Assembly: GCA_944363505.1 (NCBI GenBank)
Contig: CALVUD010000003.1
Location: 193,783-257,782, forward strand
DNA: 64,000 nucleotides
From: an uncultured Clostridia bacterium
Lineage (GTDB): Bacteria > Bacillota > Clostridia > Christensenellales > DTU072
Direction of reading: 5' to 3'
In this document: positions 36,552-47,400 of the stretch, piece by piece
How the letters are laid out: every line of letters starts with the position of its first letter
Position numbering within the stretch: the stretch's first letter is position 1
Notes under the pieces: generated by a model
Told to the model about the DNA's origin: nothing
Seen by the model: the letters and a program-made list of their open reading frames with translations, nothing else
Databases searched by the model: none
Position numbers and translations under genes: made by a program

Positions 36552-37525
36552 CGGGAAAAATATCTATCAGACCGATACTGAACGTATACGTTTTGGGGCT
36601 GTGTGCGGGCGCCGTATTGAGCGCCGTATTGTCTTTTGCGCCCGGGAGATGGGGAGTATTCGCTTCTTATGCGGGGACTCAGGCGGGATTTATAGCGGCG
36701 GTGATCCTGTTTTCGCGCGTTATGCTGAAATCGAGGGTAAGCGCAGTTGTGCCGATGAGTAAACTTTCGCCGAAAGCGCTTCCGCTTTCGATAGCGGTCG
36801 CGGCGGGAGTCTATATGCAAAACCTTTTGCTTTCTACGGGCGTATCCGAGCTGTGGGCGAAAGCGGGCGTCGGCGCCGCGATCGCTATCCCGTATTTGGG
36901 AGACCCGGCGAACGCCGTGATCGCCTTGCTGACGATAGCGGTGCTTCCCGCGTTCGCGGAAGAATTTTTATTCCGCGGCGTGTTCGCGTGTTCCGATTAC
37001 AAAAGCAGATTTTTCATGATCTTTTATTCGGCGGGAGTGTTCGCTCTCGGACATCTAAGCCCCGTGCAGATGATCCATCAGTTTTTATTGGGCATTATCC
37101 TTTCGTATCTCGTATACGCAACGGGGACGGTGTGGTATTCCGTCGCGATACATTTTCTGAACAACGCGGGTGCTCTGTTTGCCGAGATGATCCCGGGATA
37201 CGCCGAAGCGCTGAACTTTGACGGGCGGGGAGCGTGGCTGTTGCCTGTTTTGTGCGTTGCGGGTATAATAATACTGTATCCGTCGTTGCACGCGCTCGTA
37301 AAACTGCATACGGGAAAGGGATACGACCGGAAAGACGGTTTCTGCGCCGTGATTACCGGGCGGGGCGAAAAAAAGTGGTATGCGCCCTTTGCCGACGACG
37401 CTTTCTGTGCGGATGCGAGAAGATCGGACAGGGCGGAAACGCTGTATGTATGGATGATAATCGTATTTTTGGCGGTGCTCACGGCTATAAATACTGTATT
37501 GAGCGTTAAAGGAGTAGGTTTATGA
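36548..37525 (+). CDS. CPBP-family intramembrane metalloprotease (first of two)
   Basis: A 325-residue polytopic membrane protein. It carries the CPBP/Abi signature: E138-E139 and R143 (EEFLFR), then a helix with His169 (FALGHL) and a third motif VAIHFLNN with another His. These residues form the zinc site of Rce1-like proteases. Bacterial members cleave prenylated or membrane substrates or serve bacteriocin self-immunity. A hydrophilic segment of about 60 residues precedes the last helix. I chose ATG 36548, which overlaps walJ as ATGA and starts the first helix properly; a longer frame begins at 36506 inside walJ. Confidence 0.87.
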   Translation: MTGKISIRPILNVYVLGLCAGAVLSAVLSFAPGRWGVFASYAGTQAGFIAAVILFSRVMLKSRVSAVVPMSKLSPKALPLSIAVAAGVYMQNLLLSTGVSELWAKAGVGAAIAIPYLGDPANAVIALLTIAVLPAFAEEFLFRGVFACSDYKSRFFMIFYSAGVFALGHLSPVQMIHQFLLGIILSYLVYATGTVWYSVAIHFLNNAGALFAEMIPGYAEALNFDGRGAWLLPVLCVAGIIILYPSLHALVKLHTGKGYDRKDGFCAVITGRGEKKWYAPFADDAFCADARRSDRAETLYVWMIIVFLAVLTAINTVLSVKGVGL

Positions 37526-38610
37526 CAAAATCGTTTAAACTCGGTTGCGTATATCTTGCCGCTTTGGTTTCTTTAACCTTGGCAAGGCTGATTTTCGGGT
37601 TCGTAAATTTGTCGGACAACCTTTCGAACTGGCTGTTCTCGGTGGTCATGCAGTGCGGCTTCATGGGGCTTATGCCGTATCTTATGATAAAATTCATTTC
37701 CCCCAAAGACGCGGGCTTCAGGGACAGCGTATATCTCAAGGCTTCGCATTTAAAACCCGTTACTTACCTTTACGCGGTTGCGATAGGTTTACTGGGATTC
37801 GTGCTTAACGTCGGGGTGTCGTCGCTTTCGTATACTTTCTGGGAGGCGACGGGCTACGTTTCGGTCAGTTCTTCCGGCACGGTGTATTCGGGGATCGAAG
37901 TATTGATACTCGAGGTCATTACCGGATCCATGATGCCCGCGGTATTCGAGGAAATAACGCACCGCGGCGTGCTTCAGGGCGCTTTGGAAGAACAGGGCGT
38001 TCCCGACGGCGCGAAAGTGTTCGTCATGGCGCTGTTTTTCGGGCTGGGGCATCAGAACATCCTTCAGCTGATCCCCACTTTCGTGATAGGACTGATCATC
38101 TCTTATATGGCGGTCAAGTGCCGTTCGATAGTGCCCGGCATGATAGTGCACTTTATGAATAACTTCATAATCACTTTCTTCGATTATGCCGAGCAGGTCG
38201 GACTGGGAATAGCTTACGCGTACAACGTTTTCGTCAACTTTATGTTTTCTTCGCTATTCGTGCTGTTCGGCGCGATGGCGGCGGCAACGGTATGTATAAT
38301 ACTGCTGCTGCGCGAGATCACCCGCGAAAACGCGAGAGCGGCGAAAAAAGCGAACGGCGCTCCGCCTGTCCCCTCGGATGTTCCCGGCGGCGTATACGAC
38401 GTCGGCGACGTATTTAACGGATACGGCGGCAACTGCGGAAGAGCGGGCGGATATTACGGGTATTTTGCCGAGCGTAACGCCGCGCCAGCCGCAAAAAGCT
38501 CCGAAAAGCGTTTTAAAGCCGACGTCGCCGCGATAGCACTGTTGACGATAGGCGCGATCGCCGCCGCCGCCGGCACGGTTTTCACGCTGATATGGGGGAT
38601 TTTGAGATGA
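37522..38610 (+). CDS. CPBP-family intramembrane metalloprotease (second of two)
   Basis: A 362-residue paralog of the previous gene, with E143-E144 and R148 (EEITHR), His177 in GLGHQ and His210 in VHFMNN; all three CPBP motifs are intact. It differs by a soluble insert of about 55 residues (about 280-335) rich in Gly and Tyr (GGYYGYF) between the last two helices. AAAGGAG (37509-37515) precedes the ATG, which overlaps the upstream stop. Two adjacent CPBP genes with different loops suggest different substrates, an inference only. Confidence 0.87.
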   Translation: MTKSFKLGCVYLAALVSLTLARLIFGFVNLSDNLSNWLFSVVMQCGFMGLMPYLMIKFISPKDAGFRDSVYLKASHLKPVTYLYAVAIGLLGFVLNVGVSSLSYTFWEATGYVSVSSSGTVYSGIEVLILEVITGSMMPAVFEEITHRGVLQGALEEQGVPDGAKVFVMALFFGLGHQNILQLIPTFVIGLIISYMAVKCRSIVPGMIVHFMNNFIITFFDYAEQVGLGIAYAYNVFVNFMFSSLFVLFGAMAAATVCIILLLREITRENARAAKKANGAPPVPSDVPGGVYDVGDVFNGYGGNCGRAGGYYGYFAERNAAPAAKSSEKRFKADVAAIALLTIGAIAAAAGTVFTLIWGILR

Positions 38611-39065
38611 TGAAGATCAACCTCGTCGCCGTGGGCAGACTGAAGGACTCCTTTTACAGAGCGGCGGCGGACGAATATCTTAAACGTCTTTCCCGTTTCG
38701 CCGCGGTCAGGGAAACGGAGTGCCCCGAGGGCGTAGACCGCGGGAAGACCACGGAGGCGGAAGCCGAAGAGGGCGAAATTCTTAAAAGGTTGAAAGGGCA
38801 CGTCGTCTTGCTGGATATAAGCGGGGAGCAGATGGGTTCCGAGGAGTTTTCGGATTACATATCAATGCTTGCTTCGGGCGGTAGCAGCGAGATCACTTTC
38901 GTTATCGGAGGCTCCAGAGGAGTTACCGACCGGGTCAGGGCGGCGTCGGATAAAAGACTCAGCTTCGGCAAGATGACTTTTCCGCACACGCTGATGCGCG
39001 TTATGCTTTTGGAGCAGATATACCGCGCGTTCGCCATAAGCGCGGGAATGCCGTATCATAAATAA
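38610..39065 (+). CDS. rlmH: 23S rRNA (pseudouridine-1915 N3) methyltransferase RlmH
   Basis: A 151-residue SPOUT-class enzyme that methylates pseudouridine 1915 in helix 69 of 23S rRNA, with SAM as donor. The start MKINLVAVGRLK is the family standard. The trefoil-knot glycine motif FVIGGSRG and the C-terminal MRVMLLEQIYRAF...PYHK are present, and the length is normal. I prefer ATG 38610 over 38607, because family members start at M-K; both lie after GGGGGAT. The start overlaps the upstream stop by one base. Confidence 0.93.
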   Translation: MKINLVAVGRLKDSFYRAAADEYLKRLSRFAAVRETECPEGVDRGKTTEAEAEEGEILKRLKGHVVLLDISGEQMGSEEFSDYISMLASGGSSEITFVIGGSRGVTDRVRAASDKRLSFGKMTFPHTLMRVMLLEQIYRAFAISAGMPYHK

Positions 39066-39103
39066 ACCGACAACATAAACGGACGTTCGGCATATTCTTG
39101 AAT

Positions 39104-39940
39104 ATGCTGATATCCGATATAATTTCCTCCGCGCAACGCGCGGGTAAAGTAACATATGCGGGCAAAAGCCTTTACGGCAACCCTGTCCCGATGATCCGAT
39201 TGGGCGTAGCGCGTCCGGGAGCCGTATTGATAGCGGGCACCGTCCACGCCAGGGAGCATATAACGGGCAGACTGCTTACGGAACTCGCGTCGCGGTATTC
39301 GGGCGACTATCCTCTGGACGTGATACCGTACCTGAACCCCGACGGCGCGATACTGGCGACCGAGGGGATTACGGCATTCGCTTTAAAGAATGCCGAAAGA
39401 CTGCGGCTTTTGAGACTGAACGGAGGCTCCACCGATTTTTCGCTGTGGAAAGCCAACCTAAGGGGCGTCGACCTGAACGTAAACTTCGACGCGGGCTGGG
39501 GTACGGGCGCAAAAAACGTCAGGGTGCCGGGAGGCGAAAACTATATCGGGAGTTATCCGTTCAGCGAACCCGAAACGCGCATTGTCCGCTCCCTGATAAA
39601 ATCGGGGCGTTACGCGGTCGCGGTGGCGTACCACTCCAAGGGCGAGGAGGTATATTGGGGTTTCGGTCAAAACAACGATTACCGCGACGAGGCCGAAAAA
39701 ATAGCAAGGCTTTTAGGGTATAAACCGAAACAGACACCCGATTCCGCGGGCGGACTGAAAGACTACTGGATACAGGAAACGGGGCTCCCCGGGTTTACGG
39801 TGGAGGTCGGAAAGGACTCTTTCCCGCACCCGTATCCCGAAAGCGAACTGGATAACCTGATTCGCACTCACGCCGGCGCGTTCGGTCTGTACGCCGAGAT
39901 AGCTGAAAGAGTATGGAAAAGAACAAGGAATACTACATGA
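39104..39940 (+). CDS. M14-family zinc carboxypeptidase, gamma-D-glutamyl-diamino acid peptidase type
   Basis: A 278-residue zinc peptidase. The zinc ligands are H48-A-R-E51 (TVHAREH) and H177, in the segment AYHSKGEEVYWGF, typical of peptidases that cut the gamma-D-Glu to diamino acid bond in cell-wall peptides. The catalytic Glu is probably E234 (FTVEVG). The substrate-binding RGVDLN-R-N-F signature reads RGVDLNVNF, with Val in place of the usual Arg; related YqgT-type enzymes also vary here. No signal peptide is visible, so it is probably cytoplasmic peptide recycling. The start is uncertain: ATG 39104 has no strong ribosome site and a TTG at 39098 extends the frame. It overlaps tadA by 28 bases. 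Confidence 0.85.
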   Translation: MLISDIISSAQRAGKVTYAGKSLYGNPVPMIRLGVARPGAVLIAGTVHAREHITGRLLTELASRYSGDYPLDVIPYLNPDGAILATEGITAFALKNAERLRLLRLNGGSTDFSLWKANLRGVDLNVNFDAGWGTGAKNVRVPGGENYIGSYPFSEPETRIVRSLIKSGRYAVAVAYHSKGEEVYWGFGQNNDYRDEAEKIARLLGYKPKQTPDSAGGLKDYWIQETGLPGFTVEVGKDSFPHPYPESELDNLIRTHAGAFGLYAEIAERVWKRTRNTT

Positions 39941-40368
39941 AAATAGCGCTTGCCCAGGCAAAAAAAGCCGCAGCCGAAGACGAAGTTCCCGTGGGCGCCG
40001 TCGTCGTAAAGGAAGGTAAAATACTCGCGAAAGCGCATAACCTTAAGGAGAAAAAAGGCATGGCGACGCGGCACGCCGAGATAGTGGCGATAGAGCGCGC
40101 GGCGAAAAAAACGGGGAACTGGTGGCTGGAAAACTGTGATATCTTCGTTACGCTGGAGCCTTGCGCGATGTGTGCGGGCGCTATGATAAATTCGAGGATA
40201 AGGAAACTTTATTTCGGCGCTTGGGACCCTAAATACGGGTGTTGCGGTTCGATATACGATCTCCCCGCGGACAAACGTTTCAACCATAATTTCGAAACGG
40301 AAGGCGGCGTTATGCAGGCGGAATGCGCCGCGGAGCTGACTCAATATTTCAAAAGGAAAAGGAATTGA
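39913..40368 (+). CDS. tadA: tRNA adenosine(34) deaminase TadA
   Basis: A 151-residue zinc deaminase that converts A34 to inosine in tRNA-Arg(ACG), needed for wobble decoding. HAE (H54, E56) and PCAMC (C84, C87) supply the metal site and proton shuttle, and EVPVGAV near the N-terminus is typical. The start at 39913 is preferred over 39937, because EYYM matches the conserved N-terminal helix of known TadA proteins. It begins inside the M14 gene in another frame and ends one base before pth. Confidence 0.94.
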   Translation: MEKNKEYYMKIALAQAKKAAAEDEVPVGAVVVKEGKILAKAHNLKEKKGMATRHAEIVAIERAAKKTGNWWLENCDIFVTLEPCAMCAGAMINSRIRKLYFGAWDPKYGCCGSIYDLPADKRFNHNFETEGGVMQAECAAELTQYFKRKRN

Positions 40369-40369
40369 A

Positions 40370-40921
40370 ATGACTCTCGTGATAGTAGGTCTCGGCAATC
40401 CGGGCAAGGAATACGAATCGACATACCATAACGCCGGCTGGCGCGCGGTGGACGCGCTTGGCGACAAGCTCGGCAAGAAACTCAAAAAAGCCGAATGTTC
40501 CTCGCTGACGTGGACGGGGAACGTTGGCGGCGAGAAGATCGTTCTGGCAAAGCCGTTGACGTATATGAATCTCAGCGGCGAAGCGGTAAAAAGCCTGGTT
40601 TCGAAATACGGCGGCGAGCCTATCATAATTTACGACGACATCGATCTTCCGCTCGGCGCGCTGAGGGCGCGCGAGGGCGGCTCCGCGGGTACGCATAACG
40701 GTATGCGCGATATTGTGGAGAAATTGGGCAGGAGCGATTTTTGCCGCATCAGGATAGGCATAGGCAGGGGAGAAGGCGAACTGAAAGACTATGTGCTCTC
40801 CCGTCCTTCCGAGGACGCGAAGCAGGCGCTCGGGGCGGCTACCGCAAAACTTGCAGAGAAATTGTGCGAGTACCTGAACGGCGGGCGCGATTTCGAAAAA
40901 CTGATGCGCGAGATCAACTGA
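40370..40921 (+). CDS. pth: Peptidyl-tRNA hydrolase
   Basis: A 183-residue enzyme that cleaves peptidyl-tRNA released from stalled ribosomes. The catalytic His20 lies in YHNAGW, and the substrate residues Asn67 (TYMNLSG), the aspartate in DDIDLP and Asn110 (GTHNGM) are all present. AAGGAATT in the end of tadA serves as ribosome site. It is the last gene of the unit; I see no convincing terminator after it. Confidence 0.94.
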   Translation: MTLVIVGLGNPGKEYESTYHNAGWRAVDALGDKLGKKLKKAECSSLTWTGNVGGEKIVLAKPLTYMNLSGEAVKSLVSKYGGEPIIIYDDIDLPLGALRAREGGSAGTHNGMRDIVEKLGRSDFCRIRIGIGRGEGELKDYVLSRPSEDAKQALGAATAKLAEKLCEYLNGGRDFEKLMREIN

Positions 40922-41350
40922 TTTTACTCTGCGAGAAACGGATTTCAACGCTGCCCGACGTTTACTCGTATCGTTAATAAAATTTATTTAATCAATAACT
41001 ATTGCTTATTTGCTCTGATGAATTATATGAGCCGAACAAATTTTACACAATATTATTTTCCAAAGGTTAATTTACAAACAATCTTAGTTATAAAATTATG
41101 CTGCTCCGTACAAAGCGAGAGACAACGGCAAACGGATACCGAAGTAAATAAAAAGTAACAAATCCGGCGCGGTTGGCGGAGCGGAGTCGGAAACGGGATT
41201 TTTTCACAAAAAATTCACTTTGTTTTCGCGCGAGAACGCGCGTGAATAAAATATTATAAAATTGCGGAAAAACAACGAAAATCCGCACATCTAAGTGAAC
41301 GGCAGGTGAATTGCAATGAAGTTTTACCTTCTGTTTACACGGGCGCTATA
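40922..41350. other. AT-rich intergenic stretch
   Basis: No supported gene is here on either strand. The first half is strongly AT-rich and begins just after pth. A CGCGCG-AGAA-CGCGCG hairpin lies at 41227-41242 without a T tail. A 12-codon ORF at 41316-41354 has a weak ribosome site and runs into the promoter, so I do not call it. No terminator for the upstream unit was recognised. Confidence 0.6.
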
Positions 41351-41379
41351 TTGACATACGCGTATTATTTTAGTAGAAT
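41351..41379 (+). promoter_or_regulatory. Sigma-70-type promoter of the largest lipoprotein gene
   Basis: TTGACA (41351-41356), a 17-nt spacer and TAGAAT (41374-41379). The expected leader is about 65 nt, with a GGGAGA ribosome site (41442-41447) before the ATG. Confidence 0.88.
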
Positions 41380-41452
41380 TCCGACGTAAAACGCCGATTC
41401 GGCTCAAATCGGCAAATAACGAAAACGAACTCCAAAGGCTCGGGAGACAGCT

Positions 41453-44400
41453 ATGAAAACGAAATTGTTTAAACGAATCCTTCTGCTAATCGTCGCCGTT
41501 ACGATCGTCGCGTCCATCGCGGCGTGTTCGCCGCGCGAAACGCCGATAACGGACGATCAGGTCAACCAGGGTTCCGGCGGCGGTATCGCAACCGACGACA
41601 GGCTTCAGACGCCGCTAACCAGTAAAGAGGCGGACGAATTGCTCAAGGAAGCAATCGACAATTATAAGCATTTACATACCGCTCCCGACGATCCCGAATG
41701 GTACGTCATCGATCTGAGCCTTACTTTCGATTACGACTATTTCTGGCTTGACAATACCGAAAAGTACGAAAACGCTTATTCTTTCGAAGTGGTTTTCAAA
41801 GCCAACATGAATCTGAAAGACAATTCCAAGAGCCAGGTATACTTTCAGCTGCGCAATTCCAGTTCCACCCCGATACTGTGTTTCTATTATGTCGAAAACT
41901 ACGCGTATTTCGTAATAGGCGAGGACAGATATTATGCGCGCGAGCTTAACTTCTCGCAACTGGGCGCGCTGATCAACGAAGGTCTCGGCGGTCTGGGAAT
42001 AGATATTTACCAGGTACTCGCGGGCTTGTCTTCGGGGAATACCGGGATCAGCCTGATAGACGGATTGAACATAATTATCGGCAGCCTGTTGTTCAATAAG
42101 ACAAACAGCACTCTGACTTCGTACGACGTCGACGCGGACGGCAACTACGCCACGCAGACCATCGGCACGGAATTAAAACTGAACTATTTGTTGACGCAGC
42201 TTTCCGGAGCGGGCGTCAGCATCCCCGGAGTAATTACGATTTCTTTCGGAAAACTGTGGGATCTCGTGGGAGTCAACCTCGACCCCGTGCTCGGACAGTT
42301 CCTCGGATTCACCGTGGAGGAGCTGGGCGAAAAAGACTGGCCGCAGATGAGCGCTTCGTGGAACGTCGTTACCGAGCGCAAGCTGATAACCCGCGTCGAT
42401 TCGGCGGGATACGAATCGTCCGAATACGGCTATGCGGCTACGGGCTGGGGACTCGACATCATCACCGCGGAAGGCGGTAATATGGACGCCGTGCGCGAAA
42501 AGTACGCTAACGTTACGCCCTCGACTTTCGTGCCCGCGGACGGCACAGACCACGTCGAGGAATACTCCGTGAAGATAGGGCTGTCGCCCATGCTGTATGC
42601 CAGCGACGAACCCGTCAGCATCAACTTCGCGAACCTTAACGTCAACGAAAGCGGACGCGACTCTTATTATACCAAAGGCGGTCTTGGCAATATCGGTCTC
42701 GGCGCCACTCTTTACGTCGAAAACGACGAAAACGGCAATCTGACCATTAACTCGATTCTCGGCAACCTGTTGGATCTCGATCTCGGCGCTCTCGGCGACA
42801 TGCCCATCGATTTCCCGTATGCCTCAAGATACGAATTCAACATCGACGCCAACGTGGCGCTGGACTTTTTCAACGGATCCGACACCGAAGCGGAAATCAC
42901 GATTTCGTATAACGCAACGCCGCTTATCAGAATATATCTGGGCAACAACACTCTGTATCTGAACTTCGAGAATCTGAGGACCGCCGGCAACGGCGGCGCG
43001 GGCAATCAGATCCTGCCCAATATCCAGATTCCCGGATTTAACATCAATTCGATGCTGGACGGGGTCTTCCTGGATATGCTGCAACCCTACCTTAATCCCG
43101 ATTACGTCGCTCCCTCGTCGGGAGCATCCAACGCTCCCTCCAACGCCGAAGAAGGCGAAGAGGGCGGCGGGATCGACGTTATGGCGCTGCTCGGCACGAT
43201 AATCGACAACTTCGAATTCCCCGGCAGGGGCGAATACGTCGTCGACGCGGACGGCAACCTGAAACTGGACGAGAACGGCAACCCCATTCCGAACAATTTC
43301 GACATTTATCTGGTACTCGATTCGGCGGAACTGAGCGAACTTTTGGCAAGTTTCGGACTGGCGGTAAACGACGGCGGGCAGCTCGGCGACGATCTGCGCG
43401 TCGAATTGTACTTCAATCAGTACGATCCCATCAATACTTTGGAACTCAGCGCGGACCTTACGGATACCGTAAGATTCGGGCTGAAACTGGACAAACTCAC
43501 ATACCTGAGAGAACCCGACTGGAACAACCGCGAAATGGTTGCGAGCGAATCCCAGCGTAAAAACTACATTTCTCTCGGAGTAACGCTTGACGAAAGCGGC
43601 AACCCGGAACTCGCCAACAGCCAGTTCGAGTTCAAACTTTCGGGAGACGTAACCTTCGGACTTAACGAAACGACCGATACGGGTATAGATCTTAGCGACC
43701 TTATCGGAGCTTTCGTGGACAATCTGCTGTTGTCCGTGGGTATTACCGACGACATGCATCTGAAACTCGGGTACGAGGTCATAGCCAAGATCAACCTGAT
43801 GAATCTTTCGGCGATAGAACTAAGGCTCGATATCGCAAACCTGAATACCGGTGATTCGATACTGACCGTATACTATACCGGATCCACGGACACGCTGTGG
43901 TTGGATCTGAAACGCCTTGAAAATCTCGGCATTGCTTCAATAGGCGAACTGCCGAGGCTAAGATACGACGGACTGGGACTGGCGCCCATGCTTGCCGACG
44001 TCGATATCGTCGGATTACTGGCGAGCATTCTGTTGGAAGGATATTCGGGCGCCTCAAATCTCAGCGGCGGTATCAGCGTGGATACCTCCGATCCGAACTT
44101 CATTTACGATTCGTTCGCGGTCCTGAATCAGGCGCTGCTCGGCATCGGATATTTATCCAACATGTCCGGCGGCGAAATGAATAAATTCAACCCCGATTAT
44201 GCGTTTAACGCCGACGGCGACGGCGCTTCGGGAGGCACCGACATACTCGGCGTCATCGGCTCGCTCCTCGACGGCGCGGTCATAGACGCCGCGGCGGGTA
44301 CGCTGAGCGTTTATATCGCCTCCAACGTGCTGACCACGCTGATGGCGATGCTGATAACGGACTTCCCCGCGGACGCAAATCTGCCGAGCGTCGAAGCGTT

Positions 44401-47400
44401 CCTCGAAATTCACCTTGCAAACATAGATTTCAACGACACCGAAAACGGATTGTTGCGCGTAGTGCTGAACATACTGGATTCGGGCGATCCCGAGATCCGC
44501 GCCGTGGAAATCGAACTGGATATTCTGAAGCAGATTCAGCTGACCTGCCCCACGGACGGCAACGGTACGAACCTTTGGGCGAGCGACGAATCGGGATATC
44601 AGCAAAGTTTCGTCGCGATGCAGTCGTTTTTGGATACCCTTACCGTCGGGCTCAGTATCGGCGGACACTTCGATCTGACCGTGGACGAGGAGCCTGTTTA
44701 CGAAATAGACTCCGAGGGCAACGTCGTTACCGACGCGGAGGGCAATCCCGTTCACGCTACCGACGAGGACGGAAATTATCTGTATCAGACCGTTCAACAG
44801 TACACCAACGATTACCTTAACGGATTGTTAAGCGGATTGTTGCCCGGGTTGGGGCTGATGGTGGACACGTCCCGACTGAATATAGAGCTCGGCTTTGAAA
44901 TAATCGTCAAACTTTCGCTCGCCGGCGTCATAAAGCTGGACGGAAGCGAAGCGGCGGATCCCGTTCAGACTATTTTGTCGGGTTCGGAAGTCATGATCAG
45001 ACTGTTCGACCGCGAGCACAACAATCTGACTATCCTCGCGTTGTATCTGATCGATAACAATCTGTATCTCGATCTAAATTATTTCGGAATACCGAATATA
45101 GGCATCTCCGACGTTTCCGCGCTCATCGACGACATTACCGATCTGACGGCGTCGCCGACGCCCGACGGCGCGAGCGGCGAAAACGCCGAACTCGTCAACG
45201 ACACCACGTTGAATCTGTTGAATATAAACAATTCGGCGCGTTATGCCAATTCCGCAAATCCCGAGGCGGTCGCTTTGAGGGCGGTAATTTCTCCCGAGAG
45301 CCTCTCGGTAACTTTGTCCAAAGACGCGATAGCCGCGCTTCTGGGACTGTTCCTGACCAGCGATCTGCCCGTAACCATACAGGATACCTCTTTGGAACTC
45401 GGATATACGGACGGCAACATCACTCTCGGTCTGGAAACGGGAGTGGAAGTATTCAACCTAAGTCTCGGAGTTGATAATTTCAAAGTCGCTCTGGACGAGG
45501 AGGAACTGAACGGATTCGTGATTCCTCCGCAAAATCCCTCCGATTACTATATGACCGAAGACGGTATGCCCACGAATATTAATCTTTCGCTGGGCGCCGA
45601 GATAGGCATCAATTCCACTCCGGGAGAGGGTTCCGACCGCAATACCATAGACCTCGCGCCCGCGCTCGAAGGTTTGCTTGGAGAGGTGGAACTGAACGCT
45701 CTTATCGAATTCCTCGGCATTATCGACGAAAAACTGATGCTCAGCGTCGAAGGCAGCGTCAACCTCGAAGAGATCGTCGATATAGCGACGAACGGCTTCG
45801 ATTTTGCCAAGATACAAAAGACGGCGTTGAAATTAAAACTTCAGACCTATGCGTCCGACGACCCGAACGACATAGATCCCGACACGCACGAGCGCAGGCT
45901 GCGCGACGTAATGAGTATCTACTATATTGAGGGCGATTTATACCTTAATATCGATACCGCGATCGTCGGACTCGATCACATCATGATACCGGACGCCAAC
46001 GAAGTCATCGGATCTTTGATTTCTTCGCTCACCGGCGGCGGCGAAGCGGGCGACGTTTCCAACGCTCCTTATTACGAGGAAGGCGACGTTACCGCAGGCG
46101 AAGTCGTATACACTTATATCAATCTGGCGCTTGCCGACGGCGGACTGACTCTGACGCTGACAAAAGACTTCCTGACGGGAATCTTCCTGGCGCTGGGACT
46201 GGACATCGGATCTTATCTGAAGTCCCTGAATCTTCAGGTCGAGGCGGGCGCGACGCTCAGTCCGCTCGAAATATTCCTTTCTTTGGGCATTCAGGACCTC
46301 GGCGACGGTACTCCCGGCTCCGGTTCGGAGTTCGTGGAACTTCAGGCGTCGATAGGTAATCTCGAACTGGGATTCGACACGATTCTCGAACTGACCGACG
46401 AAGAAAAAGCGGAATACAGCCTGGTCGAAGAACTGAGAACACTGGGCGTTACCATTACCGGTGCGCTTAAAGCGGAAATTTCCGCGCCCACGGGCGTGAC
46501 CGATCCAGAAACGGGCGCCAGCGGCAATATTCACGCGTTTACCGACGTATTCAAAGCGATTGCCGACGTGCTCGATCAGTCGGCGGAAAAAGACAGACTG
46601 GTTTGGATTAGAGAGCAGGCGCTTCTGGAAGAAAACCAGGCGCTCCGCATCGAGAACGGCTGGACCCACGTCGAACTCGAAGAATATCTCGGCGGGATCT
46701 ACGATGAGAACGTTGCGCCGATGAGCTACGAAGGCTTGCTGAACGTGGGACTCGTGCTCGAGGTTTTGGACGAGATGGTAGGCGAGGACGGCGACGCCGT
46801 ATTCGGCGGCGAGATATATTATACGATAGAGGCTATATTGGATATAACCGATATCATGAACCTCAAGCTCGCGCTGTTCCTTAATACTCAGCCCGGATTG
46901 AAAGGCGACATAATGTCCGTCAGCGTAATGGGCATTTACGACGAAGCCACCGGCGCATACGACATCAATCTGTTTGCGGATCTGACCAACGTACTCAGCC
47001 AGGGTATCGTTATAGACGACAGAATCCGTATATCGCATTTCGACGAATTTTCCGCTTATATGGAAAAATTCGCCGCGACCTTTACGGGCAAGAACGCCGC
47101 TCCCAATCAGGTGGCGATGAATTCTCAAAACAACGGACTGGAGCTGCCCAAAAACTCCGACGGCAACGTTGCCGGCAGTATCATGACCGGTGCCGCGTTC
47201 GTTTTGGCGATCACCGCCAACCCCGGCGATTTCGGAATTCCCAACGGCGCGCCCGTATCCGTAGTTGCTCCCACCGCGGCGATATACGCGCTGATCGGCT
47301 CGTTGCTGCAGACGGCGAATACCGAACACGTCGTGGCTGTCGACGAAAACCTGATAGCCAATTACATAGCCACGGGTACTTATACTCCCGCCGAGGTTTA

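Noticed and set aside
41316..41354. A 12-codon ORF before the largest gene
   Set aside because: It ends within the -35 element and would need an upstream transcript not otherwise supported.
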